A DNA stretch of 64,000 nt from NCBI GenBank assembly GCA_029339195.1, contig JAPTJF010000127.1:62001-126000 (forward strand), given 5' to 3'. This document shows, piece after piece, positions 33,049 through 43,610 of the stretch; position 1 is the stretch's first letter, and each line of letters opens with the position of its first letter. The translations under genes and the position numbers were made by a program. The notes below the pieces were generated by a model that saw only the letters and a program-made list of their open reading frames with translations, had not been told where the DNA came from and did not search any database. This DNA is from Micractinium sp. NFX-FRZ (taxonomy: Eukaryota > Chlorophyta > Trebouxiophyceae > Chlorellales > Chlorellaceae).

Positions 33049-35530
33049 ATGAGGCCCTATACCCCCTCCAGTGCCCAGCCTCGTCTGGAAACATCCCAAA
33101 CCCAGCAGTATGCCGAACAGCCCAGCTATGGTGTGTCCGACGGTGCTTGCTCGTCCCTGCACTGCTGCCGCCGGCCCCCGCCCGTGCCCACGTTGCAATT
33201 CGCACATCATACAAATTCAATCACGCATCCGCCCCGCATGGCTTGCTGGAGTTCTCATTCGGACTGTGGCCCCGTCTCTTCCCATCACTGCTGCAGTTGA
33301 TGTGGTTGGTAGGCGCGGCATGGAGCTGGGATGCATAGAGCAGATGGTGCGCTCAGTGCTGGGCGGCTTGCCCGGTGCCAGCCTGGCACCCAACCGCTAC
33401 TGCTCGGCAGGCACTACCAGCCTGGGCAAGCCAATCCTGCGCCTCTTCTACAGCAGCCCGCAGCATGCCACAGAGGCTGCAGAAGTTCTAAACAGCAGCA
33501 AGGAGATCCTCTCGCAACTCACCTTCAGCGCCCCCATCGTGAGCGACGTGCCCCAGCAGCAGCGGCGCCCCACTGCCCAACACGCCTACGCGACCCTGGC
33601 GTGCCCCGTGGCGCAGCCCCGCGCCCACCCGGCCGACAGGCCCGCGCCCCCAGCGGGGCGTGCGCCGCAGAGCTTTGCTCAGCGCAAGAAGCAAACTCCA
33701 GGGACAACCACAGCGGGGCGGCCCGCCCCTGCTGTGGTCCCGCTGGGCGGCCTGGCAGGCCACTCCCTGGTGGCGGTGGGCGGCAGGCGACCCATCCCGC
33801 CAGCCACTGCCAGGCGCCCACCCATCCTGCCGGCTGCTTCTAGCGGTCAGCTGCTGGAAGTCGAGTGTGAGGAGATGGCCCTGCCCAGCCCGCAGCAGCG
33901 GCAGGAGCCGGCGCGCAGCCCCGGCGCCCCGCGTGCCGGACCACCGACGTGGCGCACGCCTCCCACGGGTGAGGGGGCCCTGTCTGCTTGCTGCTGTCAG
34001 GCAGGCCCCTGCTGGCGGGTGGCAGTTTTCGACTCTGCTGCTGTGCCTTTGTGGCTGCTGCTGCTGTTGTGGGGCCACCACGCCGCCTGGTCGCCCGCCT
34101 TGTCATTCGCCCTGCCCTGCCTTACCCTGACCCATCACCTGCCCACCACTTTCTGCCTGCACCCTCTGCCCACCACCCTCTGCCCAAACCCTCTGATCAC
34201 CACCCCTTGCCCGCTGCCCGCAGGCAGCGGCGCGCCCCGCAGCACAGCCCCCCCACGCCCCCTGTCCCACGCCGCCCTGCGCCGGCTGCTGGTGCCGCTG
34301 CTCCCTGAGGCGGCCAGGTGCCAGGTGGCTGGCAGGAAGCAGCGGGAGCTCTACATCTTCCAACAGACGGAGCCCAAGGCCGTGGCCATCAAGGCAGGTT
34401 GAATGTGCAGCAATTGATGGTGCTGTGCCTCCCCGCCTTCTCTTACCCTGCCTCCCCGACTTCCGATCCGACTCCATGTTCGTGGCCAGTACCACCCGCA
34501 GAGAGTGGGCAGCGTGGCGGTGCAAGAGGTGCTGTGTGCCACCACTTGTCCCTCACACCCTGCCTCCCCACCCTGCCTCCCAGCCGCCTGCAGAGGGTGG
34601 GCAACATGGCGGTGCGGGAGATGCTGTGCGACAGCCTGGCGGCGGGGCAGGCGGTGCGGGGGGTGGCCGCCGCCCTGCACCTGGCCTGCGCAGCACCCAG
34701 CTCGGCCATCGTGGTGAGGCCTGTTGCCTAGGTCCTGCATACACCTGTTGCCTGTGCTCTTGCTGATGATTGAATCTCTGTGCTCCTGCCTTGCTGGGAT
34801 GGCCCTTGCCCTTGCCTTTGCGCCCTGGAGGCTCAGTCTGACTGCGTGGGGGAGTCCTGTTGTTGGAGCCACGCTTGGCGGCAGCAGCCTGATGGGCCAG
34901 CGGGCAGAGCGCTCCTGAGTAACTGCCGCGTGCCTCCTCTCTTGCCCGAAGCCCGCCGGCACGTCCACCTTCTGCCTGCGCGCATGCATGCCCCAGCCCA
35001 CCCCAATCCCACCCTCCACCATCCCTCCCTCTCCACATCAGCGCCGGCTGGACCAGTGCTCCAAGTTCGTCGCACACACCCTTGAGACAAGTGTCCTGAT
35101 ATCCTCCCTCACTCCCCTCCTCTTCCGCCCCCTCCCTCCCACAGGCGCGCCGGCTGGAGAAGTGCTCCAAGTGCGTGCCGCGCGCCGTGCTGCGAGAGCT
35201 CATCGTCGACGTGTGCCTGTGGCGGCGCAAGCGGCGGGGCAGCATCGGCCTGGCTGACCTGGCTGACTACCTGTTCAGCCAGGTCAGGCCCGTCCTGGCG
35301 CCCTGCACTCGCTGAGCTGGCGCCCACATGGGTGCCCGCTGAGCTGGCAGGGCGCCAGGGTGGCGGTACCGAAACTGAACTCAACCCAAGCTTGACTGCT
35401 GGGCCGCGCATCACTCCTGTACTCCCCCCAACAGACTGACGATGTTGACGAGTGTGAAGGGAGGCTCCTTGGCCCTCCTTTCCTCTCCTTCCTGTCCTTT
35501 TTTCCTTCTGCTTTTACCCCTACCCTATAA
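33049..35530 (+). CDS. Unknown protein with Cys/Arg-rich C-terminal helices, about 425 aa
   Basis: Proposed exons: 33049-33130, 33297-33968, 34224-34393, 34594-34713, 35145-35282, 35435-35530. Residues about 28-100 look folded (CIEQMVRSVLGGLP, PILRLFYSSPQHATEAAEVL). A Pro/Ala/Arg-rich linker follows, then three short helical exons: LSHAALRRLLVPLLPEAARC, VGNMAVREMLCDSL and EKCSKCVPRAVLRELIVDVC. I recognise no family. The junction at 34393 needs a GC donor. If the last donor is skipped, the protein ends at 35315 instead (404 aa). Introns 3 and 4 each contain a decayed copy of the start of the following exon. It converges with the aminotransferase gene. Confidence 0.6.
34496..34637 (+). repeat. 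Echo of exon 4 start in the unknown gene
   Basis: GCAGAGGGTGGGCAACATGG at the real exon (34590-34635) is preceded 93 bp upstream by GCAGAGAGTGGGCAGCGTGG (34496-34541). Each is preceded by a C-rich tract. The upstream copy reads RVGSVAVQEVLC against RVGNMAVREMLC. Confidence 0.8.
35036..35190 (+). repeat. Echo of exon 5 start in the unknown gene
   Basis: CGCCGGCTGGAGAAGTGCTC (real, 35147 onward) is preceded about 105 bp upstream by CGCCGGCTGGACCAGTGCTC (35042 onward), directly after an AG at a pyrimidine-rich tract. Confidence 0.8.
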
Positions 35531-36433
35531 GCGCTGCGACCCCAAAACGGAGGGCGGATGCACCCCGGGGGTGCCGCCCCCTCTGCAGCTTTACGTTACC
35601 CGCTAACTGCCTGCCTGCCTGCCTGCTTGCACTTGTCACACTCTGTTCAGGTTGAGCAAGAGTTGATCCGGGATTTTCCATCTGCTTGTGCTTGCTTGTG
35701 CTTGCTTCTGTGCTTCCGTTTGATTCCTGCACCTGCTCTTGTGCTCATCCTTCTGGGCAGCTCCCAGGGATTGCCTGATGTTGCCCGGGCACATCCCTTG
35801 GCCTGCCTACTAGGTTGCAGTACTGCTGCCTGACCCACATCCTACAACCCCCCCCCACACACAAAAAATGCATGCCGCTCTGCCTCCTCGCTGCGTTTCA
35901 TGTTCCTCCCTGTGTGGTCCCCCTCCACCCTCCTGGCTGCCTCGTTGCACCAGCTGCCACACACACCCTCTGCCCAGCCCTCTTCCCCTCGTTGCACAGC
36001 CCGCTTCCCCCCTCTTTGCACAGTGTGCCAGCACTTTCAACCTTACGGGGATGCACGGGGACGTGCCCTCTCTCCTTGCCTCCACCTTACAAAAATGTAA
36101 AAAGTACTGCACAGGATCAGCACGTGTGGCACCAGGGGCACCGCTGCCATGCAGCGCCAGCAGTGCACCCCAGGAGCCCAGGAAAAGATGGGTGCAATGT
36201 GCCATGAGTCCTCGGAGGGCTCCGTGGACCCTAAACGTGATTTAATGATTGAAGAATGTGCGGGGACAGTCCCCAAACAGAGGGAGAGCCAGGCAGCAGC
36301 GGCCCCCAGACATCTGCTTTGCAGCCAACTCCTCAGCGCCAGACGACCCATCAGCTGGCCATCCACTCCATGGCGGCGAGCCTACAGGTCAGCTTCTGCT
36401 CAGCTTCTGCTCAGCTTCTGCTCAGCTGGCTGC
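35531..36433. other. Convergent 3' region, unknown gene / aminotransferase
   Basis: About 900 bp between converging stop codons. The only clear signals are opposed polyadenylation motifs at 36087-36100. CTGC/TTGC runs occur near 35610-35710 and three copies of CAGCTTCTGCT at 36388-36425. Confidence 0.5.
36087..36100. terminator. Back-to-back polyadenylation signals
   Basis: TTACA (36087-36091) and TGTAA (36096-36100) are separated by AAAA and form an inverted repeat. The first is TGTAA for the minus-strand aminotransferase (about 340 bp past its stop), the second for the plus-strand gene ending near 35530. Confidence 0.55.
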
Positions 36434-39400
36434 TCAGCCAAACACCTCTGCCAGGCAGGCCTCAAAAATGGACAGCCCCTCATCCACCTCTTCTGCGCTC
36501 ACGTTGAGCGGCGGCAGAAAGCGCACCGTTTCGCGCGCGCCTGCGGGCGGGCAGGCCGGGGGGGGAGGCGGTTGTTGGGGTGAGGGGCAGGCAGGGTGAG
36601 ATGCCAGCCACAGTGAGGGGCGGGGCGGTGTTGGACAAGACGGCCGGAAGGGGAGGAAGGTGGATGACGGCAGCAGAGGTGCAGGTGCAGGGCGCTCGAG
36701 GGAGCCCGCCCCTGCCCCGCCATCTTACCTCACCTCCAGTTTGAACCCTTTCCATGTGGTGTGTTCCCTTCCCTTGATTTGCAAACCCTCCCGCGCTTGC
36801 ACCCCACGCACCTGCGCCCAGCAGCAGCAGGCCGCGCCGCCCCGCGGCGTGCGTGATGTTGGCGGCCGTGTGCGGCTCCGCCCTCAAGCTGCCGTCTGCC
36901 TGCTTCTCCCCAAACTCTGCTGCCAGCATCAGCCCCCGGCCTCGCACATCGATGATGGGGTAGGTCTGTGATGAGCGGCAGGGCAGGCAGAAGAAAAAAA
37001 AGTTTAGTACAACACAACAACACAAACACCTTCTGCTGCCACCGTCAGCCCCGTGCCCCCTCGCGCATCAATGCTATGTTGGGTGTGCAGGGGAAGAGCG
37101 AGCAGGCAGGGGTGTGGGGATGGCGAGCGGGCGCCAGTGCAAGAAGAGGAGGCGGGATGGGGTGGGGGCGGTTTGGGAGGTGAGCAGCAAGTGCAGGGCA
37201 GGCGGCAGGGGGGAACGCCCAGGGAAGGACGTGAGAGCCAGACCTCCCTCCCTCCCTTCTCTTTCAAACCCCCGCATCTTGCTCCACACACACACACCAC
37301 CTGGCGCTGCCTGTCCCACTGCAAACGCACGCACCCAAACCCATGCACACACGTGGTGCCCACTCCCCTCCCACCTTTGCCAGCCTCAGCAGCCCCTCTG
37401 CCAGCTGCTGCCCCCGCTCAGTTGCGTTCTGCAGCAGCCCCTCCTCCTCTATCACCTCCAGAGTGGCGGCCGCAGCAGCGCACCCAATGGCGCTGCCGCC
37501 GTAGGTGCCGCCCTGCACAGAGTGGGCGGGGGCAGGCAAGTTGGTGCAAGGCGGTGGGGGGCGTTGACGGAGGGCAACGGCTGCTGGGAAGGAGGGAATG
37601 GGGGCCTCCAGCAAGGGCACATATTGAGGGGGATGCTGCACCCCGCCCGACGCTAGCCTAGTGCCTTAAAACAGTACTGAAGATAGGGGGCACACCCACC
37701 ATCATGCCGGGAGTCATCTTGCTGTACAGCTCGGGGCGGGCGGAGATGCCGGCAAAGGGGACGCCGCTGCAGGCAGGCAGGGCAGAGAAGTGACCGCGGA
37801 GGGTTGCTAGCAGCGGCAGCTGTGCTGTGTGCAGCATCCCAAAACGTTTCGCTCCTGCTGCGGGCGGGCAGCTGCCAGTGGGCGCACCCGATTGCCATCG
37901 CAGGTGCAGGCTTCTGTTGCAGGGCATGGTGCTGCTGGCGCGGGCTACGCAAGAGGGGCACAGGCACCGTAAGGACCGGCATACGCTGCAGGCAGGCCCC
38001 CCACCTGGCGATGCCCTTGGCAAACAGCAGCAGGTCCGGCTGCACCTGCAGCATCCAACAAAGACACCAAATAGATATACAAGTCAAGGTTGAGACAATG
38101 AGCAGGCAGGCGCACAAGGCAGAGTGGGACGATGCTGTGACGGCAGCGGCGGAAGGGCAACCCACGAGCGTGTGCAGGCCAGGCGGCCGGTACAGCCTGT
38201 GCTGCGCCGCGTGGTGATTGGCAGGCAAGCAGGCGGGCAGGCAGGTGGGCAGGCAGGCGCAGCAAGGTGATCAACGTATGCCGAGGGCCATCACTGCACC
38301 AACAACGAACACACAGATTGGCAAGTCAGGCAGCACAGAGCAAGAAGTGTGGCGGGCACCAGGCAGTGCACCCCACCTGTGTCAGCGTTTGGTGGCCCCA
38401 CCACCGCCCCGTGCGCGCCACGCCGCTCTGCACCTGCAGGGCGGACGCACCGCACACCAGGCAAGAGCTCAGCCTGGGCGGCGAGGCAGTCAGGCAAATG
38501 TGTGGCACAGCCCCGCTGGCACGCCTGCTCGCAGCGCGGACTGCTGCCACATCTGCCTTCCTCGATCTATCGAGAGCCACCGCTCCCCGCGTGCCTGCAC
38601 CTGTTCCCAACATGCAACCCCTCCCTCCCTTCCCTTGACCTGCCCCCTTGCCTCGTCAAAGATGAGCAGCATGCCGTGCTTGTCGCACAGCGCGCGCAGC
38701 GCGCACAGGAAGCCCGGCGGCGGCGTGAGGAAGCCGCCCTCTCCCAGGATTGGCTCCAGGATGATGGCCGCCGTCTCCTGCACGAGAGCGAAGGCACCAG
38801 CACATGGGCGCGCAGGTAAAAGACGTGACTTGAGTCTGCAAAGGAAGCAGCCGTCTGCTGCAGAGAGGGGAGGCAACGAACACTGCATGAAAGTGCAGGT
38901 AAATAAGTACGACGCGCGTGCCCAATCAAGTGGTGAAAGCCAGGGAGCCGCCCAGCCGTCTTCCTGCAGGCGAGATCCACCACTGAGGGCACAAACTGAG
39001 CCTTCAGCACCCAGCACCTCCTTCCCCTCCCCTCGCACCCGGGTGCATCCCGCCCCGCCCCGCTGCAGCCTGGCAAGCCACGGAGGTATGGCCAGCCGGG
39101 AAGCCCACCCACCGAGGGCGCGGTGTGCATCTTCAACATCCACTCCAACTGCTCCAGTGGCCCGCCGCAGCACTGGCGCTCGGCATAGGGCTTCCCCAGC
39201 GGGGGCACGTTGGGCGCCACCTGCAGGGAAGACGATCAGTTGTTGGAAGTATGGAATGGGGAGAGCCTGCAAGCTTCTGGCGCGGCCACAGCCTTGCCGT
39301 GGCTGGTGATACGTACTCATAATTTGAAAACGAAAAACGAAAAAGAAAAAACAATGCACATGATAGGGACACCCCCGTGGCGGCACGTGAAGAGTCCCAA

Positions 39401-42071
39401 GGCGGTGGGAACGGTGGCGGACAGTAGTAACAGTCTGGGCACTTCAAGCGGCAGCAGGCGGGTGGCGTCAAAAGGGAAGTGGAGGGAGCTGCCATACTTG
39501 AGCAGGTTCAGCGGCGCCAGCGGGACGCAGCGGCGAGAGGCATGGCGGGCCATGGTACGCACAGCAGGCACGGCAGGCACAGCACACGCAGCACACCTCG
39601 TAGCCCAGGCCACCCGCCGCCTGCCGCGTCTTGCAGTGCAGGCAGTAGGGGTAGGGTGCGACGTTGACGCCTGGAAGTGGAGGAGAGGTCAGGTGCACGA
39701 GTGAGGCACAGGGTGGGGGTGCTATGCACGGCACTTTCCACCAGGTGCAAGCGCAGGCAGGCAGTAAGAGGAGGGTGCACTGTTGACAAAAACACCGGCA
39801 ACGGGGCAAACACGAGCAGGCATGACTGCTGGGCTCTAGCGTCGTCTTGCGGTTGGCTTGCCCCATCTCAGCTCTCCGGTGCCCCGTGTGCCGCGCAGCC
39901 TGCCCGCACCCACCGCTGGGGTAGGGCCCAAAGTTCTGCCGGTACACCGTCTTGCTGGTTGTGAGGGCCATGGCTCCATACGTCCGCCCATGGTAGGCGC
40001 CCTGCAAATATGTGTTGCGTGGTGGTTGGGTTTGGGTGGGGTGGGTATGCTTGGGTGGGGTAGGGGTGCATCGCGCCCCGAGCCTGCTTGCCCCTGATGC
40101 ACGATGATACAATTACCGGAAGGCACACACATCGTGGTTTTTGCCACATCGCAGCAGATGGCAAGGGGCAGAGAGGGCGGTGGGACGGTGCGGCCAGAGC
40201 CCCAGGCTCTGACCACCAAAACACGTCAATGTGAAAGTGACAAAACTTGACACCCTGCACCCTCCCTCCCAGGCCCATTGAATGAACCACTCACATCAAA
40301 GGCGATCACGTTCTGCTTCCCCGTGTAGCTGCGCGCAATCTTCACTGCATTTTCAACAGCCTCTGCAAAGTTTGCAGGGGGGCAGGGAGGGCGAGGAGGG
40401 CTGTGCCAGCGGTGAGGTAAAGAATGCAACCGCAGCCTGCAGGCCGGCTGAGACGGGCAGGCAGAAGGTGCACCGGCAGCCAGTTGGCACCATGATGCGG
40501 AGACGTAGCAAGAGCCCTGTGACAAAGCAATGCACTTCAAGGCAAACCTCCACTCCACACCAACGCACCAACCAAGGAACCATCCGCCTGCGGCGGCAAG
40601 GCAGAAGCTCTCCCATCCGCCTCGCCCCCCACCAACCTGGCCAGCAGCACCAGCAGCAGCGGCAGCAGCACCACCCATACACGCCACTACTATAAACCCC
40701 AAGTCGGCTGAATGCCCACCCGCTCCCGAGTTGCAGAAGAAGTGGGAGGTGAGCGTGCTGGGCATGATGCGGTCAAAGCGCTGCAGCAGGTCCACCTGCG
40801 GCAGCGTGCACAGCACACGATGCAAGGTCGGAGGGCGGGTGGGTGGGTTGGGTTGATGGGCAGGCGAGGGGGGGCGTCGCAAACTAAGGCAGCATTTGGG
40901 GTGGTGCACACAAATGCACAGCGCACAAAGCGCAGCGCGCCGCACCATGGGCTTGCTGGCGGGCAGAATGATTTGCTGCGCCACAACGAGCAACCACAGC
41001 ACAGCACATCACATCACATCACAACGCAGCGCAGCGCACCATGGGCTTGCTGGCGGGCAGTATGTTTTGCTGCGCCATGATGATCTCCCCCGCCTGCCGC
41101 TGAATGGCCAACACCACCTGTGGGTGGCAGTGCCCCGTGCTCAGCACGCCTGCATTGGCGGTTTGAAGAAATCAAGCCAGTTGGACCTTGCGTCTAGGTG
41201 ATTACTAGGGGATATCCAAGGCTGAAACGGAGGGGAGGTGAAGAGGCCACCTTGGGGTGGCAGTGCAGTAAGCTCAGCACGCCCGCAGGCAGTGCGAGAG
41301 CCTACCCTCCTGCCCGCCTGCCCGCCTGATAGCGTGCGCGTGGCCCCCACAGCCCCCACTCCCACACCCCGCCCCCAACCCACCCTTGATCCAGCTCCGC
41401 CCCACCCACCGATGCCGCATGCAAAGTCCAGGTGCTTGCGCCCGTCTGTGGTCCACACATACGAGCCGCTGCCCCGCTCCGCCACCACCTCCTGCAGGGG
41501 CGGAGGGCGGCGCCAGAGGGGCGGGCAGTACCAAGGGATGGGGTTGGTACAAGGGGCAGGCAGTGCAAGGGGTGGTCATTGCCAGTGCCCATGCCTGGGC
41601 TGCCCACCCCTCCTACCCCTAACCCTAAAAGCGGTAGGCAGAGGGGTAGGACATGAAGCACAGGGGGTGCGTGGCAGACAATGTTGAAGTGCAGGTGAGA
41701 ACAGGCAGCCCAACACGCAGCAGGCCACCGGTGACAGGTGCCAGTGACAGCATGCGGCAGATGGAGGTCACGGTGTGGGGAGGATACACCTGTTTATGGC
41801 CCAGCTGTTCTGCCGCTGCAGCAAGTGGGTGTGCCTTGGGCCCGGCCAGGAAACAGTGTGCTGGTACTCCGCCGCCGCTGCCGCCGCCGCTGCTGCGGCC
41901 AGCGTCCGTGCGCAAACCCCTCTGGCGCGCGATCGCGGCTTTGAAACACGTCCATTGTCTCACCTGAAACTTGGACACCGCTGGTGAGAGCCGCTGCGCT
42001 ATCTGGGCGAAGGTCCAGCCGCCTGCGCCCGCGGCCTCCGCGGCCAGGCGGCTCAGGCTTCCGGACACCAT
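36434..42071 (-). CDS. Class III PLP aminotransferase, probable 4-aminobutyrate aminotransferase
   Basis: Fifteen phase-consistent minus-strand exons, 467 aa: 42071-41964, 41491-41410, 41149-41040, 40795-40720, 40362-40295, 40001-39914, 39670-39597, 39220-39113, 38777-38652, 38433-38377, 38045-38005, 37766-37700, 37512-37375, 36965-36812, 36540-36434. Landmarks: NSGAEAVENAVKIARSYTGK (cofactor phosphate cup), YHGRTYGAMALTTSK, LEPILGEGGF, FDEVQSGVARTGR with the Asp that contacts the pyridine ring, and FAKGIASG whose Lys (about residue 309) forms the Schiff base. Full length, with all active-site motifs. The enzyme would move the amino group of GABA (or beta-alanine or an ornithine-type omega-amine) to a keto acid; GabT-like substrate choice is inferred. 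Intron 9 uses a GC donor. Exon 3 has echoes on both sides. Confidence 0.9.
40931..41085 (-). repeat. Echo of aminotransferase exon 3 donor side
   Basis: The end of exon 3 with its donor (41030-41078) is repeated 92 bp further into the intron (40940-40986), sharing CACCATGGGCTTGCTGGCGG and TTTGCTGCGCCA on the plus strand. The copy is nearly identical. Confidence 0.85.
41121..41287 (-). repeat. Echo of aminotransferase exon 3 acceptor side
   Basis: The start of exon 3 with its acceptor (41121-41154) recurs upstream in the preceding intron at 41252-41287, both reading GGGGTGGCAG or TGGGTGGCAG, then GCTCAGCACGCC and a GCA. Confidence 0.75.
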
Positions 42072-43610
42072 ACTGAAGGTGTCGAGAAGTAGATCAATAC
42101 CAGAACAGGCTTGCCGAGGCGTGGTCGCGGCAGCAAAAGCGGAAGGGCGCTCGAGGGTTTCTGTGCCCGGGCGCAGGCTGCTTGCGCTCTGTGGATGCGC
42201 AACGAACCAAATGCGATAGATGCTTGCGTAACAAGAGAGAGAGAGCGAGTCGATGCCAAGCTAACACCCTCGGGCCTCTCCAGTAGCTGCCGCCTAGGCG
42301 CTGCCGTCACAGCGTGCGCAGTCAGAGACTGAAGCTTTTTGAGAGACATGTGGCCTGTATACTGGCGTAGCGTTGGTTTGATGCGTTGAGACCACATGAT
42401 AAGGAGGCCAACATGCTGAGCAGCGGCAGGAGGAGGCGTTCGGTGGCGTACCACAGGGGGCCCCCCACGTCCCTGAGACGTCAGGTTGGGGACGTCAGCT
42501 GTAGGGCCATACACCCGACTTGCGTTTGAGCACTCTTGTGCTGCCCTACTCCCTTCCTGCACTTTCCTGGATGTGTGTGAAGCACATTTGGCGTACCCCC
42601 ACCCCAAATCAGACCCTGAAACAGTCCCACACCTCCAGATGGCCCCCCTGGCGTCCCATAACATCCCATGACATGACGTCCTGTGCGGTCCTGCCCAGTG
42701 GGCCCATGCTCCCCAAGTCTTCCACCTGTACTGCCGATGCAGTCTGTAGCCGGGGAGCATACGTTTACATGCGCTGCCTCTTGGCCGCGCTCTCGCAAGA
42801 CACCTGCATGAAGTGCTTGGCAGCCAACGGGCGCAGCACCCCCTGCAGGCTTCACAGTGATCCAGAATCAGGGTCGGTGCTTGGCCGCCGCTGGGGGTGC
42901 TCAACGTCCCGCGCATTGATGAGGGCCGCATGGAGGAGCTGGCGGGCCTGGAAGACGGAGCGCAGCAGCGTAAGCGGGCACGCACAGCGGCAGCAGCAAT
43001 GGAGGAGGAGGAGGAGCTGTGAACCCATGCAGTACACATCAGCTGAATGCAAAACTGGCAGCTGAGAGCAAGGAACGTCTGAGCAGGGGGCAACTAGGGG
43101 TCACTGCGGACGTCTGGGCAAGGGGCAGCAGGAGACGTCTGGGCAGGGGACAGCCAGGGGCAGCAGGAGACGTCTGGGCAGGGGACAACCAGGGGCAGCA
43201 GGGGACGTCTAGGCAAGGGACACCCAGGGGACATCAGGGCAGAGGACAGCAGGGGTCTTCCACAGGACGTCTTGTCCAGGAGTGCAATGAGGGTAACCCC
43301 GGAAGGGACGTCCATGTTGGGGAGGGCAGGAGACGTCCATAAGGCCCCCTGTGTACCCGAGTGCTCCTGCAAACCCACGCGCTAAACAGCGGGACGAGCT
43401 TGGTCAATATGGGATGTACCTGAAGCCATGTAACAGTCATGCCATGTATCAGTCAACAGGCGCCAAGCTAGGGACCAAGTTTGAACGAGAATAAGCGCAA
43501 CCCCACACCCGCCGTCCCCCCGCTGGCCGGCCGTGCGCCCCCCGCCTCAGCGCGCGCAGCAGGTTGTCACCTTGTGCGCCCCCGCCTCTGCAACGCATTT
43601 CATTGGCAAC
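42072..43610. promoter_or_regulatory. Divergent intergenic region with GACGTC array
   Basis: About 1.5 kb between divergent starts of the aminotransferase (42071) and first F-box gene (43611). It contains the GACGTC minisatellite (43073-43345), extra GACGTC sites near 42475, 42495 and 42674, and a short open stretch ending GMEEEEEL-like at 42886-43021 that cannot be tied to a gene. Confidence 0.45.
43073..43345. repeat. About 35-bp minisatellite headed by GACGTC
   Basis: Imperfect units of GACGTCTGGGCAGGGGACAG plus CCAGGGGCAGCAGGA start near 43109, 43134, 43169 and 43204, with further GACGTC at 43265, 43307 and 43331. GACGTC is a palindrome containing the ACGT core bound by plant bZIP factors. 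Confidence 0.75.

Noticed and set aside
39450..39560. Possible extra aminotransferase exon (APLNLLKYGSSLHFPFDATR)
   Set aside because: The flanking exons (39670-39597 and 39220-39113) already join in phase 0 and match the family order without an insertion; no clean acceptor/donor pair encloses it.
41613..41630. CCCTAACCCTAAAA, resembling telomere repeat
   Set aside because: Fewer than two and a half units inside an aminotransferase intron; chance or a trace, not a telomere.
42886..43021. Short open stretch (LGVLNVPRIDEGRMEELAG... ending EEEEEL stop)
   Set aside because: Looks protein-like but has no start, no supported upstream exon and no recognised family; may be a gene or transposon remnant, too weak to call.
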